NCBI RefSeq assembly: GCF_004364285.1
Contig: NZ_SOBE01000002.1
Coordinates: 124,001-188,000, forward strand
Direction: 5' to 3'
DNA from: Frigoribacterium sp. PhB116
Lineage (GTDB): Bacteria; Actinomycetota; Actinomycetes; Actinomycetales; Microbacteriaceae
DNA length: 64,000 nt
The notes beneath the pieces were generated by a model. It had not been told where the DNA came from and ran no database searches. It worked only from the letters and a program-made list of their open reading frames with translations. Below are positions 1 through 7,594 of the stretch, in pieces (position 1 is the stretch's first letter; every line of letters starts with the position of its first letter). Position numbers and translations under genes: made by a program.

Positions 1-231
1 TTCGAGGAGGCGCTCGGCCGGTCCGTCGCCCAGGGCGGCGCCGTGCAGGGGGCCGGCCACGTGCAGGCCACGACGCAGCGCTCGCTCGAGCCGACGCGGC
101 TCGACGGCAACAACGTCAACCTCGACACCGAGACCCTGTCGAACATCGACACCGTGCTCCGGTACCAGTTCGCCACCCAGGCGATGAACGGCGAGCTGAC
201 CAGCGTCCGCGCCGCGTACAGGACGAACTGA
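1..231 (+). CDS. flgB: Flagellar basal-body rod protein FlgB (5' end outside window)
   Basis: Proximal rod subunit of the flagellar basal body, assembled beyond the MS ring. Only the C-terminal 76 residues are inside the window; the reading frame is open from the first base. The visible part carries the FlgB C-terminal signature: DGNNVNLDTE followed by a helix with LRYQFATQAMNGEL. The rod helix packs against FlgC and FliE. The stop overlaps the flgC start by one base (TGATG), so it is translationally coupled to the genes below. Identity rests on the C-terminal motif plus the flgB-flgC-fliE-fliF order, which is diagnostic. Confidence 0.93.
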   Translation, partial: FEEALGRSVAQGGAVQGAGHVQATTQRSLEPTRLDGNNVNLDTETLSNIDTVLRYQFATQAMNGELTSVRAAYRTN

Positions 232-626
232 TGACCGCCTTCGACGCGATCGGCATCGCGAGCACCGGCCTGACCGTGCACCGCAAGTGGCTCGACGCCG
301 TCTCCGACAACATCGCCAACGTCAACACGGTGAAGTCCATGGACGACACCGCGTTCCAGGCCCGCTACGTCGAGGTCCAGGAGGGCGCCGGCACCAGCGG
401 CGTCTTCGTCAAGGCCGACCGCTACGGCAGCGAGGCCGGCCGCGTCACCTACCTGCCCGACCACCCGCTCGCCGACGCCGAGGGATACGTGCGCATGCCC
501 GACATCGACCTGGGGGCCCAGATGGGCGACCTGATCATGGCCCAGCGCGGCTACCAGGCGAACGCCGCCGTGGTCGACCGCGCCAAGACCGCCTACGAGG
601 CCGCTCTCCAGATCGGCCGCGGCTGA
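231..626 (+). CDS. flgC: Flagellar basal-body rod protein FlgC
   Basis: Proximal rod protein, 131 aa, a normal family length. The N-terminus has the rod/hook signature SDNIANVNT (about residues 25-33), shared with FlgE. The C-terminus has the matching amphipathic helix with LIMAQRGYQANAAVVDRAK. These two end helices form the coiled-coil packing of axial proteins. ATG at 231 overlaps the flgB stop and the TGA overlaps the fliE ATG, so the run is one tightly coupled operon. The protein is exported by the flagellar type III apparatus encoded further on (FlhA/FlhB/FliPQR). Confidence 0.95.
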   Translation: MTAFDAIGIASTGLTVHRKWLDAVSDNIANVNTVKSMDDTAFQARYVEVQEGAGTSGVFVKADRYGSEAGRVTYLPDHPLADAEGYVRMPDIDLGAQMGDLIMAQRGYQANAAVVDRAKTAYEAALQIGRG

Positions 627-991
627 TGCCGGTCGGCGGTGTCCCCGCGATCGGGGCGGTGCAGCAGACCGGCTTCGCCGACGTGTCCGCCCTGTTGCAG
701 GGCGGCGCGGTCGGGAACGCAGGAGGCGCCTCCTCCGTCACCGGGACGACCGGCGCGGCCAGCGCCTCCGGTGCCGCCTTCGGCTCGAGCATGGTCGGCG
801 CGGTCGAGGGCCTGCAGCAGCTGCAGAGCCAGTCGAAGACGCTCGCCGTGAAGGCCGTCACCGGCGACCTCACCGACATCCACGACGCGACCATCGCGGC
901 CACCCGTGCCCAGGTGACGCTCGAGCTCGTCGCCGCCGTCCGCAACAAGGGCGTCGACGCCTTCACCGAGATCATGAGGATGCAGGCCTGA
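626..991 (+). CDS. fliE: Flagellar hook-basal body complex protein FliE
   Basis: MS ring-rod junction protein, 121 aa. The conserved C-terminal half is recognisable: TGDLTDIHDATIAATRAQVTL and a last helix ending in AFTEIMRMQA. The first 50 residues are low-complexity Gly/Ala/Ser/Thr. The start is the ATG that overlaps the flgC stop (TGATG); an upstream in-frame ATG at 287 lies inside flgC and is not credible. It ends in a TGATG overlap with fliF. Bases 721-734 (AGGAGGCGCCTCCT) are a perfect 14-bp palindrome built from the repeated GGAGGCGC word discussed in the findings. Confidence 0.92.
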   Translation: MPVGGVPAIGAVQQTGFADVSALLQGGAVGNAGGASSVTGTTGAASASGAAFGSSMVGAVEGLQQLQSQSKTLAVKAVTGDLTDIHDATIAATRAQVTLELVAAVRNKGVDAFTEIMRMQA

Positions 992-2679
992 TGCCGACCG
1001 CAGTGCAGAACTCCCTCGCCCGGATGCGGGCGACGATGGGCGGCTTCTCCGTCGCCCAGAAGACCATCGCGGTCATCCTGATCGCCGCGCTCGTGCTCGG
1101 CACGGTCGCCCTCGTGAGCTGGCTGACGAAGCCCAGCTACTCGCCGCTCTTCAGCGGCATCGAGCCCGCCGACGCGAGCGCCATCGTCGAGCAGCTCAAG
1201 GCCGACGGGGTGCCCTACGAGCTGACCGCGGGCGGCGGCACGATCCTGGTGCCCGAGGAGCACGTCTACCAGGAGCGCCTCACCGCCGCCGCGGCCGGCC
1301 TGCCCTCGACCGGCGGCCAGGGCGGCTACTCGCTGCTCGACACCATGGGCGTCACCTCGTCCGAGTTCCAGCAGGACGTCACCTACAAGCGCGCCATCGA
1401 GGGCGAGCTCGCCAAGACCATCTCGGCGATGGACGGCGTGAAGACCGCCACCGTGCAGCTCGCGATTCCCGAGGAGTCCGTCTTCGTCGCGGAGCAGAAG
1501 GACCCCACCGCGTCGGTGTTCGTCGAGACGCAGGGCGGCGTGACGCTGACCAGCAAGCAGGTGCAGGCGATCGTCAACCTGACCAGCGCCTCCGTCGAGG
1601 GCATGGCGACGACCGACGTCGCCGTCACCGACTCGACGGGCGCCGTGCTCTCGCAGGTCGGCACCGGGGCCGTCGGCGGCGCCGGCGACCAGGCCAGCGA
1701 CTACGAGTCGAAGGTCCAGACCGCCGTGCAGACGATGCTCGACAAGGTCGTCGGCCCCGGCAAGTCGTCGGTGATCGTCGCCGCCGACCTCGACCAGAGC
1801 TCGGGCACGAAGGTCACCGAGTCGTTCGCGCAGCCCACCAGCGGCCCCATCGCCCTCAACGAGTCGAGCACCACCGAGCAGTACGGCGCGGGCTCCGGGG
1901 GAGCGGGCGGCACCGGCGCGACAGGCGTGCTCGGCCCCGACAACATCGCCGTGCCGAACGGCACCGGCACCGGCACCGACGCAGCCGGCACCGCGACCGG
2001 CGACGACGGCTACGTCAACGAGTCGGCCACCAAGAACAACGCGGTCGACAAGGTCACCGAGACGATGAGCGTGCCCGCAGGAGGCGTCAGCCGGCAGACC
2101 GTGTCGGTCGCCCTGGACGCGAACGCGGCCTCCGGCGTGAACATGCAGAGCATCAACGACCTCGTGCGGAACGCCGCGGGGATCGACACGGCGCGCGGCG
2201 ACGCGGTCGAGGTCGCCCTGGTCGACTTCGACACCGAGGGCGCCGAGGCCGCGAAGACGGCGCTCGCCGCGGCCGACGCGGCCGCCGCCTCCGAGGCCAT
2301 GTGGGGCACGATCCGCACCGTAGGGATCGTCGCGCTGATCGTGATCGCGCTCATCGTCGGCCTGGTCGTCTTCGCGAAGAAGAACAAGCGGCACGACCGG
2401 GAGGACGTCGACCTCGGCGAGCTCGCGGCGGGCAACGCGGCCCAGACCTGGGACGCGACCATGCGGCTCGACCTCGACGACGCGGGCGCCGCCTCCCGCC
2501 GTCAGCTGCTCGCCGACGAGGCCGCCACCGTGGCCCTGCCGGTCGCGGCGCCCGAGCCCTCGCCCGAGTACGTGTCGGCCGAGCGCCGCCGCGCCGAGAT
2601 CGACGCCCTCGCCGAGCGCGACCCCGAGAAGACCGCCGAGCTGCTGCGCGGCCTGATGGACGAGCGGGTCCAGTCGTGA
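991..2679 (+). CDS. fliF: Flagellar MS-ring protein FliF
   Basis: Forms the MS ring in the cytoplasmic membrane, the platform for rod, export gate and C ring. It is 562 aa, normal for the family. A first transmembrane helix lies at about residues 24-46 and a second at about 443-463. Between them are the periplasmic ring-building motifs, including YSPLFSGIEPADASAIVEQL and the YkRAiEGELAKTIsaMDGV-type segment. The cytoplasmic C-terminal tail (about 465-562) ends with the FliG-binding region ERDPEKTAELLRGLMDE. A Gly/Thr-rich insertion sits around residues 295-335. It overlaps fliG by four bases (GTGA), giving translational coupling. Confidence 0.97.
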   Translation: MPTAVQNSLARMRATMGGFSVAQKTIAVILIAALVLGTVALVSWLTKPSYSPLFSGIEPADASAIVEQLKADGVPYELTAGGGTILVPEEHVYQERLTAAAAGLPSTGGQGGYSLLDTMGVTSSEFQQDVTYKRAIEGELAKTISAMDGVKTATVQLAIPEESVFVAEQKDPTASVFVETQGGVTLTSKQVQAIVNLTSASVEGMATTDVAVTDSTGAVLSQVGTGAVGGAGDQASDYESKVQTAVQTMLDKVVGPGKSSVIVAADLDQSSGTKVTESFAQPTSGPIALNESSTTEQYGAGSGGAGGTGATGVLGPDNIAVPNGTGTGTDAAGTATGDDGYVNESATKNNAVDKVTETMSVPAGGVSRQTVSVALDANAASGVNMQSINDLVRNAAGIDTARGDAVEVALVDFDTEGAEAAKTALAAADAAAASEAMWGTIRTVGIVALIVIALIVGLVVFAKKNKRHDREDVDLGELAAGNAAQTWDATMRLDLDDAGAASRRQLLADEAATVALPVAAPEPSPEYVSAERRRAEIDALAERDPEKTAELLRGLMDERVQS

Positions 2680-3764
2680 GCGCGACCGCGTCCGCTGCGG
2701 ACCTGACCCCGACGCAGGCGTTCGGGGTGCCCGCCGCCTTCGGCGCGCCTGCCACGCGCCCGGCGCTGACCGGGCCGCAGAAGGTCGCGGTCATCCTCAT
2801 GCAGATGGAGCAGGCGCACGCCGCCGTCGTCATGAAGCAGTTCAGCGAGGAGGAGGCCGAGGAGATCACGGCCGAGATCGTCAAGCTGCGCCGCGTCGAC
2901 CCCGCCGTGGCCGAGTCGGCCGTCGCCGAGTTCCACGACCTGACCCGCTCGGGCCGCTACCAGCGTCGCGGCGGACACGACGTCGCCGTCGGCCTGCTCG
3001 AGGCGTCGTTCGGCTCGGAGCGCGCCGCCGGCGTCATGGAGCGGCTCGCCTCGAACGCGATGGGCAAGAGCTTCGAGTTCCTCGACGAGGCCGACCCCGG
3101 CCAGGTCATCACCCTGCTCGACGGCGAGCTGCCGCAGACCATCGCCCTCGTGCTCGCGCACCTGCGGCCGCAGCAGGCCTCGGCCGTGCTCGCCGGCCTC
3201 GACGTCGCCGCCCGCACCGACGTCGCGCAGGCCATCGCCACGATGGGCACCGCGACGCCCGAGGCCGTCGGCATCGTCGCGACCACGCTCAAGGTCCGTG
3301 CCGGGGCCGTCGTCGCTCCGCGCGAGCAGGTCGAGGTCGTCGGAGGCATCCAGCCCCTCGTCGAGATCATCAACCGCAGCGACAGCGCCACCGAGCGCGC
3401 CCTGCTCGACGGCCTCGACGAGCGCGACCCCGAGCTCGCCGAGGAGGTCCGCTCGCGGATGCTCACCTTCGAGGACATCGTCAAGCTCGAGTCGCGCGAC
3501 ATCCAGCAGGTGCTCCGCGGGATCGACGCCGCCGTGCTCGCGACCGCGATGAAGGGGGCGCTCGCCGCCGTCGTCGAGGTCATCCGCGGCAACGTCTCGG
3601 AGCGCAACCGCGAGCTGCTCGACGACGAGCTGCAGTCGATGGGCCCCGTCCGCAAGTCGCAGGTCGAGGAGGCGCGGGCCGAGGTCGTGCGTGCCATCCG
3701 CGAGCTCGAGGCGCTCGGCACGATCACGATCCACCGCGCCGACGAGGACGCCCTCGTCGAGTAG
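2676..3764 (+). CDS. fliG: Flagellar motor switch protein FliG
   Basis: Rotor protein of the C ring; its C-terminal domain takes torque from MotA. It is 362 aa. I chose the GTG at 2676, which overlaps the fliF stop by four bases; the upstream in-frame ATG at 2301 lies deep within fliF. The N-terminal MS-ring binding domain begins at LTGPQKVAVILMQM, the middle domain has the LRPQQASAVLAGL (PQQ-type) helix, and the torque domain from about residue 262 has MLTFEDIVKLESRDIQQVLR and the charged helix after it. It is the last gene before the flagellar operon is interrupted by an opposite-strand island. Confidence 0.97.
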   Translation: MSATASAADLTPTQAFGVPAAFGAPATRPALTGPQKVAVILMQMEQAHAAVVMKQFSEEEAEEITAEIVKLRRVDPAVAESAVAEFHDLTRSGRYQRRGGHDVAVGLLEASFGSERAAGVMERLASNAMGKSFEFLDEADPGQVITLLDGELPQTIALVLAHLRPQQASAVLAGLDVAARTDVAQAIATMGTATPEAVGIVATTLKVRAGAVVAPREQVEVVGGIQPLVEIINRSDSATERALLDGLDERDPELAEEVRSRMLTFEDIVKLESRDIQQVLRGIDAAVLATAMKGALAAVVEVIRGNVSERNRELLDDELQSMGPVRKSQVEEARAEVVRAIRELEALGTITIHRADEDALVE

Positions 3765-3857
3765 CCCCTGCTGCCGCCGCCGCTGCTCGCCCTCGAAATT
3801 AAAGAGTGATGCGGCGGCGACTGCCCGGTTCTGCCCGGTCCTGTGCCCGGCGGAAGC

Positions 3858-3880
3858 GGATCTGTCTCGCTTTGCGGACG
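3858..3880 (+). repeat. 23-bp direct repeat, copy 1
   Basis: This copy begins GGATCTGTCTCGCTTTGCGG. It is repeated with one mismatch (GGATCTCTCTCGCTTTGCGG) at 4107-4129, so the two copies bracket about 226 bases that contain both inverted repeats of the gap. No coding frame accounts for the conservation. It could be a remnant of a small mobile or palindromic element. Confidence 0.6.
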
Positions 3881-3901
3881 GTGGCTGTTGTTACCCGGTC
3901 C

Positions 3902-3925
3902 ACCGGTCGGCAAATGCCGACCGGT
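3902..3925. repeat. Inverted repeat with 11-bp arms
   Basis: ACCGGTCGGCA (3902-3912) and its exact complement TGCCGACCGGT (3915-3925) are separated by two bases. It can form a hairpin or serve as a two-fold symmetric protein site. No T-run follows. Confidence 0.6.
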
Positions 3926-4025
3926 GAAGCTGCAATACGGGGATATCCGGGTACGAGAGGGTGATCCGGGCCCGTTCTGTCGGGTTCTGCGGCGTCTCGC
4001 GCGGCTCGGCCCGCGCCTCCTCGGC

Positions 4026-4069
4026 TCGCGACTGGATCACTCTCAAATTTGAGAGTGATCCAGTCGCGA
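4026..4069. repeat. Perfect 44-bp palindrome
   Basis: Bases 4026-4047 are exactly the reverse complement of 4048-4069, with no spacer; the centre is CTCAAATTTGAG. The palindrome is itself bracketed by an inverted pair of the dispersed 11-mer: CCGCGCCTCCT at 4011-4021 and AGGAGGCGCGG at 4084-4094. It lies between convergent transcription units (fliG and the minus-strand regulator). It could be a bidirectional terminator, a large symmetric operator or a palindromic repeat element. Confidence 0.75.
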
Positions 4070-4106
4070 CGAGCATCGAACCCAGGAGGCGCGGTCGAGC
4101 TGGGCA

Positions 4107-4129
4107 GGATCTCTCTCGCTTTGCGGACG
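4107..4129 (+). repeat. 23-bp direct repeat, copy 2
   Basis: Matches 3858-3880 at 22 of 23 positions, in the same orientation. It lies 41 bases before the stop codon of the minus-strand regulator gene, so it would fall in that gene's 3' untranslated region. Confidence 0.6.
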
Positions 4130-4170
4130 CCGGCAGGCCGCAGGCGGCCGGTAGTGGGCGTCGCGCAGCG

Positions 4171-4587
4171 CTAGCCGGCGGCGATCTCGCGCAGCACGGC
4201 GAGGTGCGCGGTCCAGGCGGCGCGCCCCTCCGGCGTCAGCTTCAGCGAGGTCCGCGGCCGCTTGCCGACGAACCCCTTCGACACCTTCACGAACCCGGCG
4301 GCCTCGAGCGTGCTGATCTGCTTGCTCAGCGCGGAGTCGGTCACCTGGACGGCGTCGCGGAGGTCCTTGAAGTCGAGCTGGTCGGCCGCCGCGAGCGCCG
4401 CCGCCATCGAGAACCGCACCGGCTGGTGCAGCGTCTCCGACAGCCGGAGGCGCGGGTGCGGACCGCGGGACGTGCCGTCGCCCCCCGCACCGGCGACGCT
4501 CCCCGCGACCGCGCCCGTGCCCATGCCCGACCCCGCGCCCGCGCCCGCGCCCGACCCCGCGCCCGACCCCGCACCGTCGCCGCTCAT
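4171..4587 (-). CDS. Winged-helix transcriptional regulator (HTH_34/MarR-like)
   Basis: Predicted DNA-binding repressor, 138 aa. A Gly/Ala/Ser-rich low-complexity N-terminus (about 40 residues) precedes a winged-helix domain. The recognition helix region reads DLRDAVQVTDSALSKQISTL and the wing reads VSKGFVGKRPRTSLKLT, as in small one-domain regulators that sit next to membrane proteins. The ATG at 4587 overlaps the stop of the upstream membrane-protein gene (ATGA), so the two are co-transcribed. Tandem AAGTACTTTCT sites upstream of that pair are plausible autoregulatory operators. The pair splits the flagellar operon between fliG and fliH. No ligand can be inferred. Confidence 0.85.
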   Translation of the reverse strand: MSGDGAGSGAGSGAGAGAGSGMGTGAVAGSVAGAGGDGTSRGPHPRLRLSETLHQPVRFSMAAALAAADQLDFKDLRDAVQVTDSALSKQISTLEAAGFVKVSKGFVGKRPRTSLKLTPEGRAAWTAHLAVLREIAAG

Positions 4588-5027
4588 CGCTCCGCCTGCC
4601 GAGCCTCGTGCGTCGCCGCGGCGACCGAGATGACCATCAGCGCGGCGGCCAGCGCGCAGGTGCCGACGACGTCCTCGCCCTGGGACGAGCCGACGACGAC
4701 CATCGCCACGACGTAGATCGCGAAGATCGCCCCGAGGTACAGGCCCCAGCGGCGGCCGAACCCGATGCGGTGCGACCGGAGGAAGGCTAGCTGGAACGCC
4801 ACCACGACCGCGATCCAGACCAGCAGCGCGATCATCGCCACGAAGTAGTTCGTGCCCGTCGTGAGCCCGAGGGCGAGCGTGCCGAGCGACAGCACGGAGC
4901 CGAGCGAGAGCAGCACGGCGACGCCGGGCCAGCCGGCCCGAGCGGTGGCGTGGCGCCCTGTCGAGTCGGCCTCGTCCAGCAGTCGACGGGCCTCGTCCGG
5001 CGTGGGGAGCCTGGTCTGGTCGGTCAT
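4584..5027 (-). CDS. Small four-helix membrane protein paired with the regulator
   Basis: Integral membrane protein, 147 aa. A polar N-terminus (about 32 residues, TPDEARRLLDEADS) is followed by four hydrophobic segments at roughly residues 34-54, 61-82, 94-112 and 120-137. An Arg-rich loop (SHRIGFGRRWG) lies between the second and third. Proteins of this shape are often encoded with HTH_34-type regulators; their function is generally unknown. The ATG at 5027 has a GAGGAGAGGAC ribosome-binding stretch upstream. The gene overlaps the regulator by four bases, and its promoter region carries the tandem 11-bp repeat. Confidence 0.8.
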   Translation of the reverse strand: MTDQTRLPTPDEARRLLDEADSTGRHATARAGWPGVAVLLSLGSVLSLGTLALGLTTGTNYFVAMIALLVWIAVVVAFQLAFLRSHRIGFGRRWGLYLGAIFAIYVVAMVVVGSSQGEDVVGTCALAAALMVISVAAATHEARQAER

Positions 5028-5064
5028 GGTGTCGTCCTCTCCTCGATGTGTTCCCCACTCTAGG

Positions 5065-5094
5065 AAGTACTTTCTTGTTAAGCAAGTACTTTCT
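5065..5094. promoter_or_regulatory. Tandem AAGTACTTTCT operator candidate
   Basis: AAGTACTTTCT occurs at 5065-5075 and again at 5084-5094. The centre-to-centre distance of 19 bases is close to two helical turns, so both copies face the same side of DNA. It lies 38-67 bases upstream of the ATG of the membrane-protein/regulator pair. It is A/T-rich in a G+C-rich genome and is probably the binding site of the winged-helix regulator. Confidence 0.6.
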
Positions 5095-5146
5095 GATCGC
5101 TTGAGAAAGCCGCCTCGCCGCACCTGCCCCCGTTCGGGGCAACGCC

Positions 5147-5174
5147 TTACGCGCCCCCCGCGACCTGCCGAGAG
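5147..5174 (+). promoter_or_regulatory. Possible weak flagellar promoter before fliH
   Basis: TTAC (5147-5150) and GCCGAGAG (5167-5174) resemble, with a 16-base spacer, the TAAC-N15-GCCGATAG element seen before flbD. Because the opposite-strand island cuts fliH off from fliG, some promoter is required here. If this one is used, transcription would start about at 5181, making the TTG start leaderless or favouring the ATG at 5250. Confidence 0.3.
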
Positions 5175-5180
5175 TCGCCC

Positions 5181-6164
5181 TTGAGCACGGATCGCTCGAC
5201 CCCTGGCCACGGATCGGCCGCACCGCCCTCCCCTCTGAACGGCCCGTCGATGCTCGATCCCGCGATCTCCGCCTCGGAGACGATCTCCGCCCCGGAGTCG
5301 TTCTCGCGCGTCGTCTACCCCTCGCTCACGGAGGTGCGGTCCGGCTCGTCGACGACCGCCCCCGCACTCGACCCCGGTCACGCCGTGACCCGCGGCGCCG
5401 GCCTCGGCACGCTCGCCGGCCTCGGTGCCAGCGCCCAGGGTGCCGCCGCCCGCAGTGCGTCGCTCCGCTCTCCCCACGCCGAACCCGACGCCGCCGCACG
5501 CGCGGCCCGTGCCGAGGCCCGCGGCCACGCGGCCGGCTACGCGGCGGGCCTCCGCGCCGCCGAGGCCGACCTGGCCGCGCGCCGGGTCGCGATGGACGCC
5601 GAGCACGTCGAGTCCGTGACGCGCCTCGAGCGCTCGCTCGCCGCCTCCTTCGCCGCGCTCGACTCGGCCGCCGACGCATTGCGGCAGCGGGTCGCGCCGG
5701 TGCTCGCCGAGTCCGAGGAGGCGCTGGTCCAGACCGCCCTCGACCTCGCGTCGGCCGTGGTCGGCTACGAGGTCGCGGCGTCCGAGCCCGACGTCCGAGC
5801 CGGGAGCCGCCCCGCGGCCGAGCACGACGGCGTCGCCGAGCACCGCGCCGCCACCGAGCACCTCAGCGTCGCCGAGCACGCCGCCGCACCGCACCCCGCA
5901 GGCCCCCGCGAGGGCCGCACGGCCCGCGCCGCCGTCGCCCGCGCCCTCGACGGGCTCGACCGCTCGCTGGTCGTCGGCGTGCGCCTGCACCCGGCAGACC
6001 TGGCCGCCCTCGGGGACGCGGTCGCCGCCTCCGCGGTCCCGCTCGTCGCCGACGCCCGGCTCGCCCGGGGAGACGCCGAGGTCGACCTGCCCGCAGGCCT
6101 CGTCGACGCCCGGCTCGTCACCGCCCTCGCCCGGGCCCGCACCGCTCTGCTGGGGGCATCGTGA
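5181..6164 (+). CDS. fliH: Flagellar assembly protein FliH
   Basis: Stator-like regulator of the export ATPase FliI. The frame runs 327 aa from the TTG at 5181; an ATG at 5250 would give 304 aa and is an equally possible start. The N-terminal 100 residues are low-complexity. A long helical section follows (ARAEARGHAAGYAAGLRAAEADL and on), with the small-residue periodicity typical of FliH. The C-terminal domain holds VRLHPADLAALGD and ends DARLVTALARARTALLGAS. An AEH-rich insert with a roughly five-residue repeat (about residues 213-235) is unusual. It overlaps fliI by four bases, which supports the assignment despite weak family conservation. Confidence 0.85.
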   Translation: MSTDRSTPGHGSAAPPSPLNGPSMLDPAISASETISAPESFSRVVYPSLTEVRSGSSTTAPALDPGHAVTRGAGLGTLAGLGASAQGAAARSASLRSPHAEPDAAARAARAEARGHAAGYAAGLRAAEADLAARRVAMDAEHVESVTRLERSLAASFAALDSAADALRQRVAPVLAESEEALVQTALDLASAVVGYEVAASEPDVRAGSRPAAEHDGVAEHRAATEHLSVAEHAAAPHPAGPREGRTARAAVARALDGLDRSLVVGVRLHPADLAALGDAVAASAVPLVADARLARGDAEVDLPAGLVDARLVTALARARTALLGAS

Positions 6165-7594
6165 CCCTCACCGCGCCCACCCGGACCCGCCTGGCCGCCG
6201 CCCGCGCCGCCGCGCGCCCGCAGCGCGTCGGCAGCGTCGTCAGCGCCGTCGGGCTCGGCATCACGGTGCGCGGGCTCGACGCCGCGGTCGGCGACGTGCT
6301 CGAGATCGGCGTGCCGGCCACCAGCACGGACGCCGCCTCCCTGAGCACCAGCACCAGCACCAGCGCCGCCGCCGCCGTCGCTTCCGTCACGACCGCCTCC
6401 GCCACGACGTCCGCCTCCGCCCTCGCCGAGGTCGTCGCGACCGCCCCCGACGGCCTCCGCTGCATGCCTCTCGGCCGCCTCACCGGCGTGACGGCCGGCA
6501 CGCCGGCGCGCTCGACCGGCCGCCCCCTCCTCGTCCCCACCGGCACCGGTCTCTTCGGCCGCGTGCTCGACGGGCTCGGCCGTCCGATCGACGGGCGCGG
6601 CCCGCTCCGCGCCCCCGACGGCGGCTCCGTCGACCTCGTCCCGCTGCACCACGAGACCCCGTCGGCCATGCACCGTGCGCGGATCGACACCCCGCTCCAG
6701 CTCGGCGTCCGCGTGCTCGACACGCTGACGACCGTCGGGCGCGGGCAGCGCGTCGGCCTGTTCGCCGGCTCGGGAGTCGGCAAGTCGTCGCTGCTGTCGA
6801 TGATCGCCCGCGGCACCGACGCGCAGGTCAGCGTCATCGCCCTCGTCGGCGAGCGAGGCAGGGAGGTGCGCGAGTTCCTCGAGGACGACCTCGGACCCGA
6901 GGGCCTCGCCCGCTCGGTCGTCGTGGTGTCGACGAGCGACGAGCCGGCGCTGATGCGCCTCCGTGCCGCGTTCGTCGCGACCCGCATCGCGGAGTCGTTC
7001 CGCGACCAGGGCGCCGACGTCGTGCTGATGATGGACTCGCTGACCCGCGTCGCGATGGCCCAGCGGGAGATCGGGCTGTCGGTCGGCGAGCCGCCGGCGA
7101 CGCGGGGCTACCCGCCGTCGACGTTCTCGGTGCTCGCCGAGCTGCTCGAGCGTGCCGGGACCGACCGGATCGGCTCCGTCACGGGCCTGTACACGGTGCT
7201 CGTCGACGGCGACGACCACAACGAGCCCGTCGCCGACGCGGCCCGCAGCATCCTCGACGGGCACGTCGTGCTCGACCGCAAGCTGGCCGTGACCGGGCAC
7301 TTCCCGTCGATCGACGCCCTCGGCTCCGTCTCACGCGTCGCCTCGAAGGTGACCACCCCCGAGCAGCGCGCCGCCGCGACGAGCCTCCGCAAGGTGATGG
7401 CCGCGCGCCGCGCCGCGCAGGACCTGCTCGACGTGGGCGCCTACCAGCGGGGCACGAACCCGCTCGTCGACGCCGCGGTCGAGCACCAGGGCGCGATCGA
7501 CGCGTTCCTGCAGCAGGGCATGGACGAGCGCGTCGACACCGCCGCCTCGTGGGCCGGACTCGCCCAGCTGACCGCCCGGCTCGGGGGTGCCTGA
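6161..7594 (+). CDS. fliI: Flagellum-specific ATP synthase FliI
   Basis: Hexameric ATPase of the flagellar type III export apparatus, 477 aa from a GTG start that overlaps fliH. The Walker A motif FAGSGVGKSS is at residues 201-210 and Walker B ends in VVLMMDS near 287-293; the catalytic-Glu region is LVGERGREV (228-236). The N-terminal beta-barrel domain contains a Ser/Thr/Ala-rich insertion (about residues 54-88, with STSTST runs) not expected in FliI. The C-terminal helical domain (DLLDVGAYQRGTNPLVD) is the export-ATPase type rather than F1-ATPase beta. It is coupled to fliJ by a TGATG overlap. Confidence 0.96.
   Translation: MTLTAPTRTRLAAARAAARPQRVGSVVSAVGLGITVRGLDAAVGDVLEIGVPATSTDAASLSTSTSTSAAAAVASVTTASATTSASALAEVVATAPDGLRCMPLGRLTGVTAGTPARSTGRPLLVPTGTGLFGRVLDGLGRPIDGRGPLRAPDGGSVDLVPLHHETPSAMHRARIDTPLQLGVRVLDTLTTVGRGQRVGLFAGSGVGKSSLLSMIARGTDAQVSVIALVGERGREVREFLEDDLGPEGLARSVVVVSTSDEPALMRLRAAFVATRIAESFRDQGADVVLMMDSLTRVAMAQREIGLSVGEPPATRGYPPSTFSVLAELLERAGTDRIGSVTGLYTVLVDGDDHNEPVADAARSILDGHVVLDRKLAVTGHFPSIDALGSVSRVASKVTTPEQRAAATSLRKVMAARRAAQDLLDVGAYQRGTNPLVDAAVEHQGAIDAFLQQGMDERVDTAASWAGLAQLTARLGGA

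Larger units (their letters stand above)
3765..4170. repeat. Gene-free, repeat-rich gap after fliG
   Basis: There is no credible gene in these 406 bases, which separate fliG from a gene read on the other strand. They hold a 22/23-base direct repeat, an 11-bp inverted repeat at 3902-3925 enclosed by a weaker TACCCGG...CCGGGTA stem (3892-3898 and 3947-3953), and a perfect 44-bp palindrome. Short A/T-rich spots (AAATTAAAG near 3797, CAAATTTG in the palindrome centre) stand out against the G+C-rich background. The region may end transcription in both directions, but its repeat content is more than a terminator needs. Confidence 0.6.

Noticed and set aside
535-2394. 619-codon open frame on the minus strand opposite fliE and fliF
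   Set aside because: Antisense shadow of strongly coding plus-strand genes. High G+C keeps complementary frames open; the translation is Arg/Gly/Asp/His-rich with no domain.
3843-4052. Short open frames in the fliG-regulator gap
   Set aside because: Cover inverted repeats and the palindrome; no ribosome-binding site or family likeness.
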